NCBI RefSeq assembly: GCF_004770105.1 | Contig: NZ_RQEY01000019.1 | Coordinates: 62,001 to 126,000 of the forward strand | Direction: 5' to 3' | Source of the DNA: Leptospira andrefontaineae | Lineage (GTDB): Bacteria; Spirochaetota; Leptospiria; Leptospirales; Leptospiraceae | Length of the DNA stretch: 64,000 nt | Shown here: positions 1 through 10,002 of the stretch, piece by piece | How positions within the stretch are numbered: position 1 is the stretch's first letter | How the letters are laid out: each line of letters starts with the position of its first letter | The notes under the pieces: generated by a model | Told to the model about the DNA's origin: nothing | The model's database searches: none | What the model saw: only the letters and a program-made list of their open reading frames with translations | Program-made: the position numbers and the translations under genes

Positions 1-403
1 TAATTTTTGCCATGAACCAGCTTCCAGTCCTAGCTTCTTCCTTGGATTCAGGAGCTCTGTATCCGTCTTCCGTTCCCATATCAAACATGATTACTTTTAC
101 TCCCAGCTTCAGATCCTTATCCGTAGCGAGTCGGGTCATGTAAAAGTTTTTGGTCCAATACTTCTTACCGTCAGTCACTTGTAGGAATTCCCCTTCTCCT
201 TTTGTTTTGGTGGCAGAAGCGGGAGTCATTTCCTTAGCGATATATACGTTGATATAAGTTTGGTCGTTATATTCTTCCCTGGAAACGAAAAAGTCGTCCG
301 GTTGGATGTAATGATCATCCTCTTCTGCAAACAAACCTGTCGGTAACATGCTGAGACAAAACGCAACGATCGCCATCACTCTAAATACATTTCTGTTTTT
401 CAT
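1..403 (-). CDS. Exported hypothetical protein, N-terminal part (cut by window start)
   Basis: Reading the minus strand from an ATG at 403 gives an open frame to the window edge (about 134 residues). It starts with a basic-hydrophobic signal peptide (MKNRNVFRVMAIVAFC, ending near LFA-EEDD), so the protein is probably exported to the periplasm or outer membrane. A GGAG lies about 7 nt before the ATG. The visible mature part is polar and acidic, with no motif I recognise. It is divergent from the ABC exporter operon across a 324-nt gap. I assign no function; it resembles the many conserved exported proteins of unknown function in leptospires. Confidence 0.75.
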   Translation of the reverse strand, partial: MKNRNVFRVMAIVAFCLSMLPTGLFAEEDDHYIQPDDFFVSREEYNDQTYINVYIAKEMTPASATKTKGEGEFLQVTDGKKYWTKNFYMTRLATDKDLKLGVKVIMFDMGTEDGYRAPESKEEARTGSWFMAKI

Positions 404-727
404 TCCTAAACTCCGTGAAACCTATCCATTCACCGAAATAATTTCGGCGGTGAATAATTTATTGCATATTAAAGATCGCTCCCTTTTAGTCAAGGCTTCC
501 AGAAGAATGACTCGGTTTGTTTTTTGTAAAGTTTTCGATTCTACTGATCCGATTTTTTTGATCAGGCAGTCTTTAATCGTAAAAAAATGGATAGATTACT
601 TTTCCGAAAAGGGCTAACAATCCCTTAAACCGATCCTATATAGAAACTTTAAAAAATATTAACATAGATCAATCCCGGTCTTTAAAATTTTATTTTACTT
701 AGGCCACTAAACATAAATAGTCTTTAT
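404..727. other. Divergent intergenic region of 324 nt
   Basis: This AT-rich gap lies between the minus-strand exported protein and the plus-strand ABC operon. It holds the dyad at 428-455 and several A/T runs. A plus-strand open frame at 348-617 has no homology signature and overlaps the start of the minus-strand gene, so I do not call it. No convincing consensus promoter is visible for either side. Confidence 0.5.
428..455. promoter_or_regulatory. Nested dyad upstream of the exported-protein gene
   Basis: ATTCACCG (428-435) pairs with CGGTGAAT (448-455). Inside it, CCGAAAT-A-ATTTCGG (433-447) is a 7-bp palindrome with a one-base centre. It sits about 25 nt upstream of the start codon at 403. 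It could be an operator or a leader hairpin; the sequence alone does not decide. Confidence 0.4.
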
Positions 728-1459
728 ATGAAAAATTCCGGGAAAAAAGATTTGAAAGATCCGGTCTTCGAAACTAAAAAGCTCGGCAAAATTTACGATA
801 TGGGCCAAGTGAAGGTCCCGGCTTTGACAGATATCAACGTTCGATTTTTCCGGTCCGAATTTTCAGTTCTATTAGGGCCTAGCGGTAGCGGAAAATCCAC
901 CCTATTGAATATATTGGGCGGATTAGATTCTCCCAGTTCCGGAGAGGTACTTTTTAATAAACGACCTTTGCGTGGGGACCAAGACGCAGACCTTACCGAA
1001 TTCAGAAGGAAATACGTGGGATTCGTATTCCAATTTTATAATTTGATCCCCAGCTTAACTGCAGAAGAAAACGTAAAACTCGTTACCGATATCTCCGATA
1101 ATCCGATGTCTTCTTCGGATGCATTAGAATTAGTCGGCCTTACGGAAAGAAAAGACCATTTTCCTTCTCAACTTTCCGGAGGAGAACAACAAAGGGTCGC
1201 AATCGCAAGAGCAATTGCCAAACGCCCTGAAATACTTCTTTGCGACGAACCTACGGGAGCCCTGGATTTTCAGACAGGAAAGATCGTATTGGATGCGATC
1301 TCTAAGATCAACAGAGAGTTAGGCACGACCACAATTATAATTACACATAATGTAAGTATCACTTCTATCGCGGATAGGGTCGTCGAAATGAGGGACGGGT
1401 TGATAATCTCCGATAAACAAAACCCGAAAAAAACCTCCACAGAGAGTCTTCATTGGTAA
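728..1459 (+). CDS. ABC transporter ATP-binding protein (LolD/MacB type)
   Basis: This 243-aa cytoplasmic ATPase powers the FtsX-type permease encoded next. Walker A is GPSGSGKST (about residues 50-58), the Q-loop lies in FVFQFYN, the signature is [14 protein letters not shown] (about 149-162) and Walker B is ILLCDEP (about 169-175). The H-loop falls in IIITH. These features match the LolD/MacB/FtsE group. The stop overlaps the TTG start of the permease by 7 nt, so the two are translationally coupled. Substrate is unknown; macrolides, lipoproteins or peptides would all fit the family. Confidence 0.93.
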   Translation: MKNSGKKDLKDPVFETKKLGKIYDMGQVKVPALTDINVRFFRSEFSVLLGPSGSGKSTLLNILGGLDSPSSGEVLFNKRPLRGDQDADLTEFRRKYVGFVFQFYNLIPSLTAEENVKLVTDISDNPMSSSDALELVGLTERKDHFPSQLSGGEQQRVAIARAIAKRPEILLCDEPTGALDFQTGKIVLDAISKINRELGTTTIIITHNVSITSIADRVVEMRDGLIISDKQNPKKTSTESLHW

Positions 1460-3795
1460 AGATCCTAGACAAAAAAGTCCTTAGGGAGTTGCTCGCCTGG
1501 AAGTCCCAGGCCTTGACAATCACATTAGTGATCGCTTCCGGGATTACGGTCTATTTAACCTCCTTAAGCGCTTACGATTCACTTCTCGTTTCCAGAAATA
1601 ATTTTTATGCGGAATACTCACTCTCTCAAGGATTCGTTTCGCTTCATAAGGCGCCTGAATCTATAATTTTAGATATTTCTAAAATACCCGGAATATCCTA
1701 CGCGGAAGGAAGGATCATCAAAGATATAGTTCTGGATTTCGAATCCGAATCTATTCCAAGCGGAGGACGAATAGTCACCTTAACGGAAGGTCTGAACCGA
1801 TTAGCAGTCTTGCAAGGAAGATTGCCTAGGGAAAAGGACGAAACCGTGATTAGCGAGGCATTCTCCTTAGCAAATCGATTAGCTCCGGGCTCCAAACTTA
1901 CCGCACTTTTAGAAGGAAAGAGAAAGATACTAACAGTCTCAGGGATCGCACTTTCGCCTGAATATGTTTACGTTTTTCGGCCAGGGGGATTCTTGCCCGA
2001 CGATAAACATTATGGCATCTTATGGATGAAGAAAGAAAGTGTAGAAGAGATCTTCGATATGAACGAAGCAGTAAACGATATTGTATTCGATTTTGCTCCC
2101 AATGCAAAGAAGAGCTCAGTGTTAAAGGAAGTAGATCTAAAGTTGAACATATATGGAGGACTAGGCTCTTACGATAGAGACAAACTTCCGTCCCATTCCT
2201 TTCTGAGAGATGAATTCAAACAATTAAGAACTACTGCATTCTCCATTCCGATGGTATTTTTGGGAGTAGCAGCCTTCCTGCTCCATATAGTCTCTTCCAG
2301 AATGATCTCCAAGCAGAGGGAACAGATCGCCACTCTAAAAGCGCTTGGATACGGGAACAGAAGTATCGCATTCCATTATTTAAAAATAATATTATTCGTC
2401 TGTATTCTAGGTTCAATTTTAGGGATCCTATTCGGATATTATTTAGGGACCCAGATGGTGGATCTATACGGGGACTATTATAGATTTCCTAACTTAAAAT
2501 TCTTATTCGACCCTAGATTGGTGATCCAAGCGGTGTTGATCGGTATAATTTCAGGTATGGCGGGTTCTTTATTATCTATCCGAAAAGCCACTTCTCTCCA
2601 ACCTGCCCAAGCAATGAGACCTCCTTCTCCGGAAAATTTTTCTAAAAGTTTCTTGGAGGAATATTGGAAGGATCTTCCTGTAATTTATAGGATCGCAATA
2701 CGAAATCTGATCAGAAGGCCAGGAAGAACAGTTTTATTCGTATTAGGAGTTTCTTCTTCCGCAATGATCATGATCCTGGGTTTGTTTTCCAGGGATACGA
2801 TGAATTCTATTATTAAAATACAATTCGAGGATCTGCAAAGGGATACGGTTACATTAAATTTTCAGAATGCGATTTCTTCCGATTCCATCTTTGACATAAA
2901 GAAGAAGGAAGGAGTCTTATTGGCGGAAGGATATAGATCCGTTCCTATCCGCATCCGTTACGGAAATTCCAGCAAAGAAATCGTTCTGACAGGAATGCCT
3001 AAAGGTTCATCTCTCAGAAGATTGATAAATGAAAGAGGACAAAACGTTCCTGTCCCGGAGGACGGGGTCTTGTTAAATTCCGGTTTAGCGGAAAAATTCG
3101 GAATCCATAAGGGAGATAAATTACAACTTGAAGTATTGGAAGGACAAAGGATCAAAACAGAAGTAGAAGTAACCGGGATCATTAACGAAATATTAGGACA
3201 AGGAGCCTACAAAGAGATCCAATCTCTAAACAGACTTTTAAGAGAAGGAGATCAGATAAATACGGTTGCACTTTGGACGGACTCCTCCAAAGAAGAATCC
3301 TTATTGAACGAATTAAAATCCTACCCTAAGATATCCGGAGTTTCTACCCGCAGCAAAACCTTAAAAATATTCTATGAATTGATGTCTAAAAGTGTATTAG
3401 CTACCTCTTTAATCATAATGATTTTTGCATGTATTATTTCCGTGGGAGTGGTTTATAATACCGCATTAATCTCTCTTTCCGAAAGAGCATTCGAATTAGG
3501 TAGTCTTAGGATCTTAGGTTTTACAAAAACGGAAGTTTTCATCATATTATCCGGAGAATTGACCATCGTAATCCTAGCCTCTTTACCTTTGGGATGTTTA
3601 CTCGGCTATTTTTCAGGACACGCTATATTGAGCACCGTCGAAACGGAAGGGTTCAAGATACCGTTATTCATTGCTCCGAAAACGTACGTAATTTCCATCT
3701 TTACAGTATTGGTTACTTCTTTATTTAGTTTCTGGATACTTTACGTTAAAATAAAATCATTGGATCTGATCTCCGTATTAAAGGTAAGAGAATAA
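1453..3795 (+). CDS. FtsX-like ABC transporter permease (780 aa)
   Basis: A large inner-membrane permease that starts with TTG inside the end of the ATPase gene. An N-terminal helix (about residues 18-40) is followed by a periplasmic domain. A first FtsX block of about three helices spans about 260-385, a further helix lies near 425-445 with a second periplasmic domain, and a second FtsX block spans about 655-775. This duplicated-FtsX architecture fits exporters paired with a LolD-like ATPase. The adaptor gene starts 1 nt after the stop. Substrate cannot be deduced. Confidence 0.9.
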   Translation: MVKILDKKVLRELLAWKSQALTITLVIASGITVYLTSLSAYDSLLVSRNNFYAEYSLSQGFVSLHKAPESIILDISKIPGISYAEGRIIKDIVLDFESESIPSGGRIVTLTEGLNRLAVLQGRLPREKDETVISEAFSLANRLAPGSKLTALLEGKRKILTVSGIALSPEYVYVFRPGGFLPDDKHYGILWMKKESVEEIFDMNEAVNDIVFDFAPNAKKSSVLKEVDLKLNIYGGLGSYDRDKLPSHSFLRDEFKQLRTTAFSIPMVFLGVAAFLLHIVSSRMISKQREQIATLKALGYGNRSIAFHYLKIILFVCILGSILGILFGYYLGTQMVDLYGDYYRFPNLKFLFDPRLVIQAVLIGIISGMAGSLLSIRKATSLQPAQAMRPPSPENFSKSFLEEYWKDLPVIYRIAIRNLIRRPGRTVLFVLGVSSSAMIMILGLFSRDTMNSIIKIQFEDLQRDTVTLNFQNAISSDSIFDIKKKEGVLLAEGYRSVPIRIRYGNSSKEIVLTGMPKGSSLRRLINERGQNVPVPEDGVLLNSGLAEKFGIHKGDKLQLEVLEGQRIKTEVEVTGIINEILGQGAYKEIQSLNRLLREGDQINTVALWTDSSKEESLLNELKSYPKISGVSTRSKTLKIFYELMSKSVLATSLIIMIFACIISVGVVYNTALISLSERAFELGSLRILGFTKTEVFIILSGELTIVILASLPLGCLLGYFSGHAILSTVETEGFKIPLFIAPKTYVISIFTVLVTSLFSFWILYVKIKSLDLISVLKVRE

Positions 3796-3796
3796 A

Positions 3797-4669
3797 ATGC
3801 AACTTAAGGAAATCCTATTAAACTTATATTCCAACAAAATAGCCCGTATCTCCACTGCCTGTATTTTAGTTATCCTTGCTGGCTGGTGGATCTTCAGACC
3901 TAAACCTGTACAAGTTGATATTGGAAAGGTAGTAAAAGGAACTTACCAACAAATCGTGGAGGAGGAAGGTATCTCAAGGGTAAAGGAAAAATTCACCCTC
4001 TTCTCCCCAGTAAACGGCGTGCTACAAAGATTAGAAAAACATGTAGGTGAAAAAGTAGATAAAGGCGAAACAGTTGCAGTCGTACGTTGGGATTATGATA
4101 GAAAAATAAAGTCTCCCATCTCGGGAAGTATTCTATCCATCCAAAGAGAAAGTGAAGGTCCTATCTCTATGGGAGCACCGATCTTGGATATAGGAAATAC
4201 TTCTTCTCTTGAAATCGTATGCGATATCCTTACGCAAGATAGTACTCATATTCATCCGGGAGATCCGGTCCTGATTGAAGGATGGGGAGGAGAACCTTTT
4301 CAGGGAAAAGTCAGATTGATAGAGCCGGCAGCATTCACTAAAATTTCATCCTTAGGCGTGGAAGAACAAAGAGTCAGGACTATTATAGATATAACCCCTC
4401 CTTCTCAGATGGGAGATTCTTTCCGGGTTCAAACCAAAATTATATCCTTTAGCAAAGATAACGTGCTGATCCTACCTACAGCGGCATTATTTCGAGAAGG
4501 AGAGAACTGGGCTGTTTTTAAAGTAGTGAAAGGTAAGGCACAGAAGACTAACGTTAAGATAGAAGCAAGAAGTGGAAAGTCTTCCCTCGTAACGGAGGGC
4601 TTACAAGAAGGAGAAGAAGTGGTTCTTTATCCTACGGAAGAAATACAGAACGGTAAAAGGGTCAAATAA
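3797..4669 (+). CDS. HlyD/MacA-like periplasmic adaptor, short form
   Basis: A 290-aa membrane-fusion protein completing the exporter operon. One N-terminal helix (about residues 17-33) anchors it in the inner membrane. A biotinyl-lipoyl-like pair follows (SPVNGVLQRLEKHVGEKVDKG and IKSPISGSILS), then beta-barrel and C-terminal domains. The two lipoyl halves are separated by only about 25 residues, so the long alpha-hairpin that normally docks to a TolC channel is missing. The family role is energy-coupled export; here a TolC-independent role is plausible. No outer-membrane channel gene is adjacent. Confidence 0.85.
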   Translation: MQLKEILLNLYSNKIARISTACILVILAGWWIFRPKPVQVDIGKVVKGTYQQIVEEEGISRVKEKFTLFSPVNGVLQRLEKHVGEKVDKGETVAVVRWDYDRKIKSPISGSILSIQRESEGPISMGAPILDIGNTSSLEIVCDILTQDSTHIHPGDPVLIEGWGGEPFQGKVRLIEPAAFTKISSLGVEEQRVRTIIDITPPSQMGDSFRVQTKIISFSKDNVLILPTAALFREGENWAVFKVVKGKAQKTNVKIEARSGKSSLVTEGLQEGEEVVLYPTEEIQNGKRVK

Positions 4670-4880
4670 CTCAACTTTACCTATTCGGATTTTTTTATAA
4701 AAAAACTGAATATTTTGAAAAAAATTCATTGGTTCCCTAAAGTTTGACCGATACTTAGTACAGATATGCCTAGGGAGTAACCGCTTAGATGCGACATAAA
4801 CTCTTTGGAAAATGAAGAATCGGGTTTATCTACCGATTTTTCCAAGAGTCGCCGGATACGCCGAAAGGAGGGTAAAGAAC

Positions 4881-5408
4881 ATGGACGTTCAACTTACGAA
4901 TCTAGTCTCATCAGCAGAGAAACTTCTCCGCGACAAGAGATCTTCCGTTCCAGGAAAGACGGGAGTACCCTCGGAAGCCCAAAACGCAGCCGACAAAACC
5001 GAGTTCTCTAGCAGCTTAACCTCTAGATACTTGAAAGTTCAAGAAACCTTGGGGAACCTCCAAGAACAACTTTCTAAAGAACAAATGAAACTCGGAGTAT
5101 TGAGCGAAGCTAAGAGCACACCTAAAGAGGAATTGATCAATGTCCTTTTTGGAGAAACTCCTTTGTTCAGAGAATTGGTAGAAAATCCAAATCAGGATCT
5201 AAACCAATTGAGAGAACAGGTCCAAGTGAAAAAGGACCAACTAATGGATTCTATACGCAAATACGAAGTGGAATCCGAAAATGTACTCTCCGTCGGAATG
5301 CTTAAGAACCCTGAAAATTTCCGGAAATCGATCGAAAACCTTTCCGGCAAAGATATTCAGATGAAGCAGCTATCCGAGAAAACGATAGAAAGACTGATCC
5401 AAGATTAA
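4881..5408 (+). CDS. Hypothetical coiled-coil protein
   Basis: A 175-aa hydrophilic protein without signal peptide or membrane segment. I prefer the ATG at 4881 (MDVQLTNL) over an upstream ATG at 4812, because a strong AGGAGGG lies about 8 nt before it. The middle (about residues 50-120) is rich in Q, E, L and K in a heptad-like pattern, which suggests a coiled coil. It lies 35 nt before the SH3-protein gene on the same strand, so the two may be co-transcribed. I do not recognise a family. Confidence 0.75.
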   Translation: MDVQLTNLVSSAEKLLRDKRSSVPGKTGVPSEAQNAADKTEFSSSLTSRYLKVQETLGNLQEQLSKEQMKLGVLSEAKSTPKEELINVLFGETPLFRELVENPNQDLNQLREQVQVKKDQLMDSIRKYEVESENVLSVGMLKNPENFRKSIENLSGKDIQMKQLSEKTIERLIQD

Positions 5409-5443
5409 AAAGCTCTTGCGGGCCCGGATCTTAAAACGATGCT

Positions 5444-6529
5444 GTGGCTGCAATGGCGCTTAAACTCCGGATCTTATTAGTATTACTTCTTCCTCCATTG
5501 TATTTTTCTTTGGTCGCTCAGACCTCAGATCCATATCACTATATTCTAATCACATCAGGCGTGTTAAACGTTAGAGAGGCTCCCGAAAACGGAAAGATCA
5601 TCTTTACGTTAAACAGGGGAAATAAGGTCAAAATCCTTCCGGACGAAACAAAGGGTCCAATTGATTGGGCTAAGATCAAATCCGAAGACGGTAGAACAGG
5701 TTTTGTTTCTAGAAAATATTTAGGGCTCACACCACCGGACACATTAGATGAATATAAACTGATTGGATTTGTTTGGTCCGGATATGATCCGAAGGATCTT
5801 CCAATTTTTGTTCCACTTGCATTCTTCAGTCCAAAAGGTTGGCAGGAAGCAAAAGACGAATACGAATTCGATTATAAATTCAGAAGTGGTGTGAATACTT
5901 CTCTTCCTTCTTTTTCATTATTAGAAGGAGACAAGGGTCCTTCCTTTTCCGCTGCCTCACCGACTACATACGGATGCCAAGAATTCCCTGCTTTAAAAGT
6001 AAAACCTGCAGGAGACATTAAGGCCAAGAAAGATTGGTTGGTATATTCTCCTGATCTAAAGCTGCAATCCATCCCACTCCAAGAATTACCTAAAACGGAT
6101 GCCGATTATACTCTTTTCAAAAACTTAGCAGAAACAACTTGGAAGGCGAAAGGATATCCTGAAACGGAATGGCTTCATTCTACAATGGAAGAAGTGTATT
6201 CTTTCAAAAATAATAAAAAGGAAACCTTTATTTCAGGCAGGATCGCTTATCATAAAAAAGGCGCAGAAAGAAGATATCTTTACCTATTAGGGCGCAAGTT
6301 CGGAACGGACAGGATTTTGATCTCGTACGAAAAGTCCGAAAAACTTACGGAAGAATTAGGATTTTACGGCGGTTCCTATCATTTGATCGGAGTCATCTAT
6401 AGAGAAGAAGACCCGGTGCCTATATTATTATTTACTGATATAGGTTACGACTCTTCCATTAAATCCTTATATGAATTAAAGAATGGGACCTTGCAGTTAT
6501 TATTAAAAGGTGCAGGGGACGCCTGCTGA
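5444..6529 (+). CDS. Exported protein with N-terminal bacterial SH3 domain
   Basis: A 361-aa protein with a signal peptide (LRILLVLLLPPLYFSLVAQ) followed by an SH3_3-type domain at about residues 30-95. That domain includes the typical LNVREAPENG and GFVSRKYLGL segments, which in this family bind cell-wall peptides. The remaining 260 residues are of unknown fold. The frame starts at GTG 5444; an ATG at 5453 is a good alternative and would shorten it by three residues. A bidirectional terminator follows. Likely periplasmic or surface-attached; precise role unknown. Confidence 0.8.
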   Translation: MAAMALKLRILLVLLLPPLYFSLVAQTSDPYHYILITSGVLNVREAPENGKIIFTLNRGNKVKILPDETKGPIDWAKIKSEDGRTGFVSRKYLGLTPPDTLDEYKLIGFVWSGYDPKDLPIFVPLAFFSPKGWQEAKDEYEFDYKFRSGVNTSLPSFSLLEGDKGPSFSAASPTTYGCQEFPALKVKPAGDIKAKKDWLVYSPDLKLQSIPLQELPKTDADYTLFKNLAETTWKAKGYPETEWLHSTMEEVYSFKNNKKETFISGRIAYHKKGAERRYLYLLGRKFGTDRILISYEKSEKLTEELGFYGGSYHLIGVIYREEDPVPILLFTDIGYDSSIKSLYELKNGTLQLLLKGAGDAC

Positions 6530-6538
6530 GATTTTTAT

Positions 6539-6568
6539 ACTCCCGCAGCTAATACAAACAGCGGGAGT
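6539..6568. terminator. Bidirectional intrinsic terminator
   Basis: ACTCCCGC (6539-6546) and GCGGGAGT (6561-6568) form a perfect 8-bp GC-rich stem with a 14-nt loop. T-rich tracts flank it on the plus side, and A/T-rich sequence on the other. It separates the convergent SH3-protein and reductase genes and can serve both. Confidence 0.75.
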
Positions 6569-6578
6569 CCGATTTTTC

Positions 6579-7682
6579 TTAAACTTGAGAAAGTGCCGCC
6601 ACCGGATAATCAGTGTATCCTTTTTCGCCAGGGGTATAAAAGAGAGAAGCATCCGGCTCTGCAAGAGGAATACCCTTCTCTAATCTTTCCACTAAATCCG
6701 GATTTGAAATAAAGTTACGACCGAACGCGATCAAATCAGCATTTTTTTCTTTCAGATCGGAATTTGCACGTTCCGAGTCATAACCTCCCGAAAGAATATA
6801 AGTCCCGTTCGGATTTTCAGATTTATATGATTCTCTAATCAAAACAACTGTGGAATCTTTAGGTGCAGGAGCTCCCATAGAGGAATGGTTCACGATATGG
6901 ATATAAACCAATCCCAATTTTCCGAAAGATATCGCAAGGTCTTTGTATTGTTCTTCTATTTCATTATGAATTTCTAAATCGTTAAATACACCGTATGGAG
7001 AAAGTCTGATCGCTACTTTATCTGCACCGATCGCTTCTACAACTGCGGTGGCAACTTCTACAGCAAATCTATTTCTTTTTTTCCAATCTCCGCCGTATTC
7101 GTCGGTTCTATGATTTGCACTTGGATGTAAAAATTGTTCTATCAAATATCCATTGGCTCCATGAAGTTCCACTCCATCAAATCCTGCTTTGATCGCGTTC
7201 TCTGCAGCATTTACATATTCTCGGATAGCAACTTGGATATCTTTTGAGTTCATTTCTCTAGGGGGAGAATAAGGTTGGTTTCCTTCAGCATCGGTCCAAA
7301 CAGTTCCCTTCAATCCAATTGCAGAAGGTCCTACTAATTCAGCACCTTTGGGAAGATTGAGATGATTCCCTACTCTTCCGGAATGCATAAGTTGTACGAA
7401 GATCCTACCTTGCTTCGCATGCACTGCATCCGTTACCTTCTTCCAACCCTGAACTTGCTCTTCTGAAAAAATTCCAGGGATCCTGGCATATCCTAAACCA
7501 TTGGGAGAAGGAGAAACACCCTCCGTAATTTGTAAACCGGCACCTGCCCTTTGAGAATAATATTCCGCCATCAAATCGTTTGGAATATTTCCAATCGCTC
7601 TGGATCTGGTCATTGGGGCCATAACAGTTCTATTTTTTAGCTTATTCTTTCCTAACGTATATTCTGTAAATAATAGGTTCAT
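6579..7682 (-). CDS. Old Yellow Enzyme family alkene reductase (NemA-like)
   Basis: A 367-aa FMN-dependent NAD(P)H oxidoreductase, cytoplasmic, that reduces activated C=C bonds and electrophiles such as N-ethylmaleimide. The N-terminus (KNRTVMAPMTRSRA) and the active-site segment HGANGYLIEQFLHPSANHR (from about residue 174) are hallmark OYE sequences. The C-terminal FGRNFISNPDLVERL is the usual phosphate-binding end. Length is typical. A GAGGAAAG lies just upstream of the ATG. The gene has its own 131-nt upstream gap. The physiological substrate is unknown. Confidence 0.93.
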   Translation of the reverse strand: MNLLFTEYTLGKNKLKNRTVMAPMTRSRAIGNIPNDLMAEYYSQRAGAGLQITEGVSPSPNGLGYARIPGIFSEEQVQGWKKVTDAVHAKQGRIFVQLMHSGRVGNHLNLPKGAELVGPSAIGLKGTVWTDAEGNQPYSPPREMNSKDIQVAIREYVNAAENAIKAGFDGVELHGANGYLIEQFLHPSANHRTDEYGGDWKKRNRFAVEVATAVVEAIGADKVAIRLSPYGVFNDLEIHNEIEEQYKDLAISFGKLGLVYIHIVNHSSMGAPAPKDSTVVLIRESYKSENPNGTYILSGGYDSERANSDLKEKNADLIAFGRNFISNPDLVERLEKGIPLAEPDASLFYTPGEKGYTDYPVAALSQV

Positions 7683-7813
7683 TTCTTTCCTCGGATCTTA
7701 GACAGGGAAATACTTTATGATTGAACCTTTTTTGTATAAACTAACGAGGAAAAGATAAGAAGAAGGTACGGAATTTCTCACCGACCTAAGTTCAGGAGAT
7801 TGTTCGATCGAGA

Positions 7814-8920
7814 CTAAGGACCGAGTAGATCCGTTGTGTCTTTATAGAATTGTTTCATTCTTTGGTAAGCAGTATCAGGAAGTTTTCTTTCCTGATCATT
7901 ATTTAAATATTTTTTAACAGGCAATAATCGGAACTGCGCCTTAGATCCGGTCCTGTCTATATAAACCCAGACAGGTTCGTAATCTATATCAAAAATATTT
8001 AATTTATCGTTTTCTTTGGATAAGGAGAATTTTAGGATAAGACCTCCATCCACATAACGTCTATCTTGTCCGGAGATAAAATTACCCAAAGAATAAATAT
8101 AAAATCTCTCTTTCGAGATCCCGAATTTATCTTTAATCGTTTTTTTACCGAATTTCTGGAGAGTGTGGGGATGTCCTCCCAGGACTATATCCGCTCCGGA
8201 CGAAAATGCATGGTCGACCATTTCTACTTGGAAAGGATCCGGTTGGTGCAAATATTCAGTTCCGTAATGATACATTACGATAATTGCATCCGGTTTGGAT
8301 TTTTTCGCCAGAGCAATATCTGCAGCGATCTGGTCCTTATCGATCAGATTAATCACTGTGCCGACAGGAATTTCCAAACCGTTGGTTCCATATGTATAAT
8401 CCAAAAATGCAAGGTTCAGATTTCCTACAGGGACGAACAATATTCTGTTTTTCTCATATTCTTCTTTGTCCTTGTAAGTTCCTAAATGTTTCAGACCTAA
8501 TTGGTCCAATACGGAAAGAGTTCTTACAACTCCCAACTTGCCTTTATCGCAGGAATGATTGTTTGCAGTGGAAAGTACATCGAAACCTATATCTTTGATC
8601 GCTTTTGCAAGAGAATCCGGAGCGCCGAATTGAGGATATCCAGTGTATTGTTTTGGATCTCCAGGAAGAGTGGTTTCTAAATTTCCAACTGCAAGATCCG
8701 CTTCGGTGATCGTAGAAGATACTTCTTGGAATACTTCGTCGAATTTCCAGCAGTCACATTCTTTATCGTAAGCTGTATCTATCTGGGTTTGATGAGACAT
8801 GATATCCCCTACTGCTACAATTCGAACTGCATCAGTAGAAGAACCTGTCTTAACGTTCTGAGAAGAACAAGGGACCGCAAAAAATGCAATCCCTAAACAA
8901 AAGATACAGCTTCGGATCAT
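7814..8920 (-). CDS. CapA-family protein (poly-gamma-glutamate capsule-type metallophosphoesterase)
   Basis: A 368-aa exported protein with an N-terminal signal peptide (IFCLGIAFFAVPCSS). The PGA_cap signatures are present: VGDIMSHQTQ near the start, AVGNLETTL, STANNHSCDKG, IVMYHYGTEY and DIVLGGHPHTLQ. In this family the motifs form a calcineurin-like metal centre; members act in poly-gamma-glutamate or other envelope polymer metabolism. The ATG overlaps the stop of the upstream lipoprotein gene (ATGA), so the two are translationally coupled. No other capsule genes are adjacent, so polymer synthesis here is not supported. Confidence 0.88.
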   Translation of the reverse strand: MIRSCIFCLGIAFFAVPCSSQNVKTGSSTDAVRIVAVGDIMSHQTQIDTAYDKECDCWKFDEVFQEVSSTITEADLAVGNLETTLPGDPKQYTGYPQFGAPDSLAKAIKDIGFDVLSTANNHSCDKGKLGVVRTLSVLDQLGLKHLGTYKDKEEYEKNRILFVPVGNLNLAFLDYTYGTNGLEIPVGTVINLIDKDQIAADIALAKKSKPDAIIVMYHYGTEYLHQPDPFQVEMVDHAFSSGADIVLGGHPHTLQKFGKKTIKDKFGISKERFYIYSLGNFISGQDRRYVDGGLILKFSLSKENDKLNIFDIDYEPVWVYIDRTGSKAQFRLLPVKKYLNNDQERKLPDTAYQRMKQFYKDTTDLLGP

Positions 8921-10002
8921 TTTTTAGGTTCCGGAGGCAAGGCTTCTATTAAAGAAAATCCTTTTGAGATCGGTTTACGATTACGAAGAAGTATCGTTGT
9001 ATATAGAACATTTTCCTTGGTCAGCCAAGTTTTCAGATTATCCAAAGATTGGATGTTATAATGAAAAGGAAACGCTACAGGAAACATTTCTCCATCCGGA
9101 AATCCATACACCTTCGCACCCTTTGTCACAGTGCGGATCACTATACTTTTAGAATCTCCATATAAATTCAGGAAGTTCTTTCGCATTCCTTCCGGGTATC
9201 TAAAGTATTCTTCTGCATTAGAAGTGTATAAAATACGGATTGGGATCTCTAATTCTTTAGCTTTTTCGGAAATAGAATTTATGGTTTTATCTCCCAATAA
9301 ATTCCCATCAATTGCGATTATTTTTCCTTCTAAAACCAGATTTCTTAAGTAATCATAATCTTTTGTATCATTATGGAAAGAAGTAAACTCGGGATATACT
9401 TTAGAGATCTTATGTAAATCTCCCAAACGTTGAGGAACTGCTCCTTTTCTAAGAGCGATCTGATAAGACTTTAGAATTACTTGATATTCCGGATCATTCG
9501 AAAATCTTTTTTCAATAATAGGAAGGACATCATTCTTATTTTTAGGATCCCAAAGTTTTTCATACTCCGGATAAGTAGGAGAAATTTCTATAAAATGTAG
9601 ATGAAGTCGATTAATAGAAACCGTTACCGGATCAAAATCGAAAAGATAAGCGAATTCACTTCTTGCCCAAGCGATCAAAGTTAAGTTCTGATCAGTTCCA
9701 ACTCCCATATATCCGCCGCCTAAACCCACTACTCTGGATTTAAACAGGTCCAATCTTCTTTCATTAGAAGAAGGATAATGTTCTGCATGAAGATGACGAT
9801 CTGCTGGCGGAGTATCGATTGCTGAAAGTTGTAGTCCTTCTCTAGTTAAAGAAGCTTTTCTGCCGAAAACAGAATGATCACCCTGGCCTTGGCCGGCAGA
9901 ACAATCGATAAGATAGAAAACCGAACAAATGAATAAAACCGTTAAGAATAGATTCTTTTTATTTTTGTGTAAAACGACCGTATTAGGTCCTTTTTTTATC
10001 AT
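8917..10002 (-). CDS. Putative lipoprotein of a conserved family of unknown function
   Basis: I choose the ATG at 10002 (MIKKGPN), which has AGGA 5 nt upstream; an ATG at 10014 is in frame. A hydrophobic stretch ends in YLIDC-SAG, a plausible spirochaetal lipobox at about residue 34. The mature part has GGGYMGVGTDQNLTLIAWAR and, later, GNLLGDKTINSISEKAKE and LYTSNAEEYFRY. From memory these match a family, common in cyanobacteria and myxobacteria, with GVYLGVGPEQNFTYIA and FYTSNVEQYLF segments; its function is unproven. It is coupled to the CapA-like gene by a 4-nt overlap. Confidence 0.75.
   Translation of the reverse strand: MIKKGPNTVVLHKNKKNLFLTVLFICSVFYLIDCSAGQGQGDHSVFGRKASLTREGLQLSAIDTPPADRHLHAEHYPSSNERRLDLFKSRVVGLGGGYMGVGTDQNLTLIAWARSEFAYLFDFDPVTVSINRLHLHFIEISPTYPEYEKLWDPKNKNDVLPIIEKRFSNDPEYQVILKSYQIALRKGAVPQRLGDLHKISKVYPEFTSFHNDTKDYDYLRNLVLEGKIIAIDGNLLGDKTINSISEKAKELEIPIRILYTSNAEEYFRYPEGMRKNFLNLYGDSKSIVIRTVTKGAKVYGFPDGEMFPVAFPFHYNIQSLDNLKTWLTKENVLYTTILLRNRKPISKGFSLIEALPPEPKK

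Noticed and set aside
348..617. 89-aa plus-strand frame upstream of the ABC operon
   Set aside because: It overlaps the start of the minus-strand exported-protein gene, has no recognisable domain and lies over palindromes that explain the sequence better.
8066..8485. 139-aa plus-strand frame
   Set aside because: It is antisense to the CapA-family gene, which carries full family motifs.
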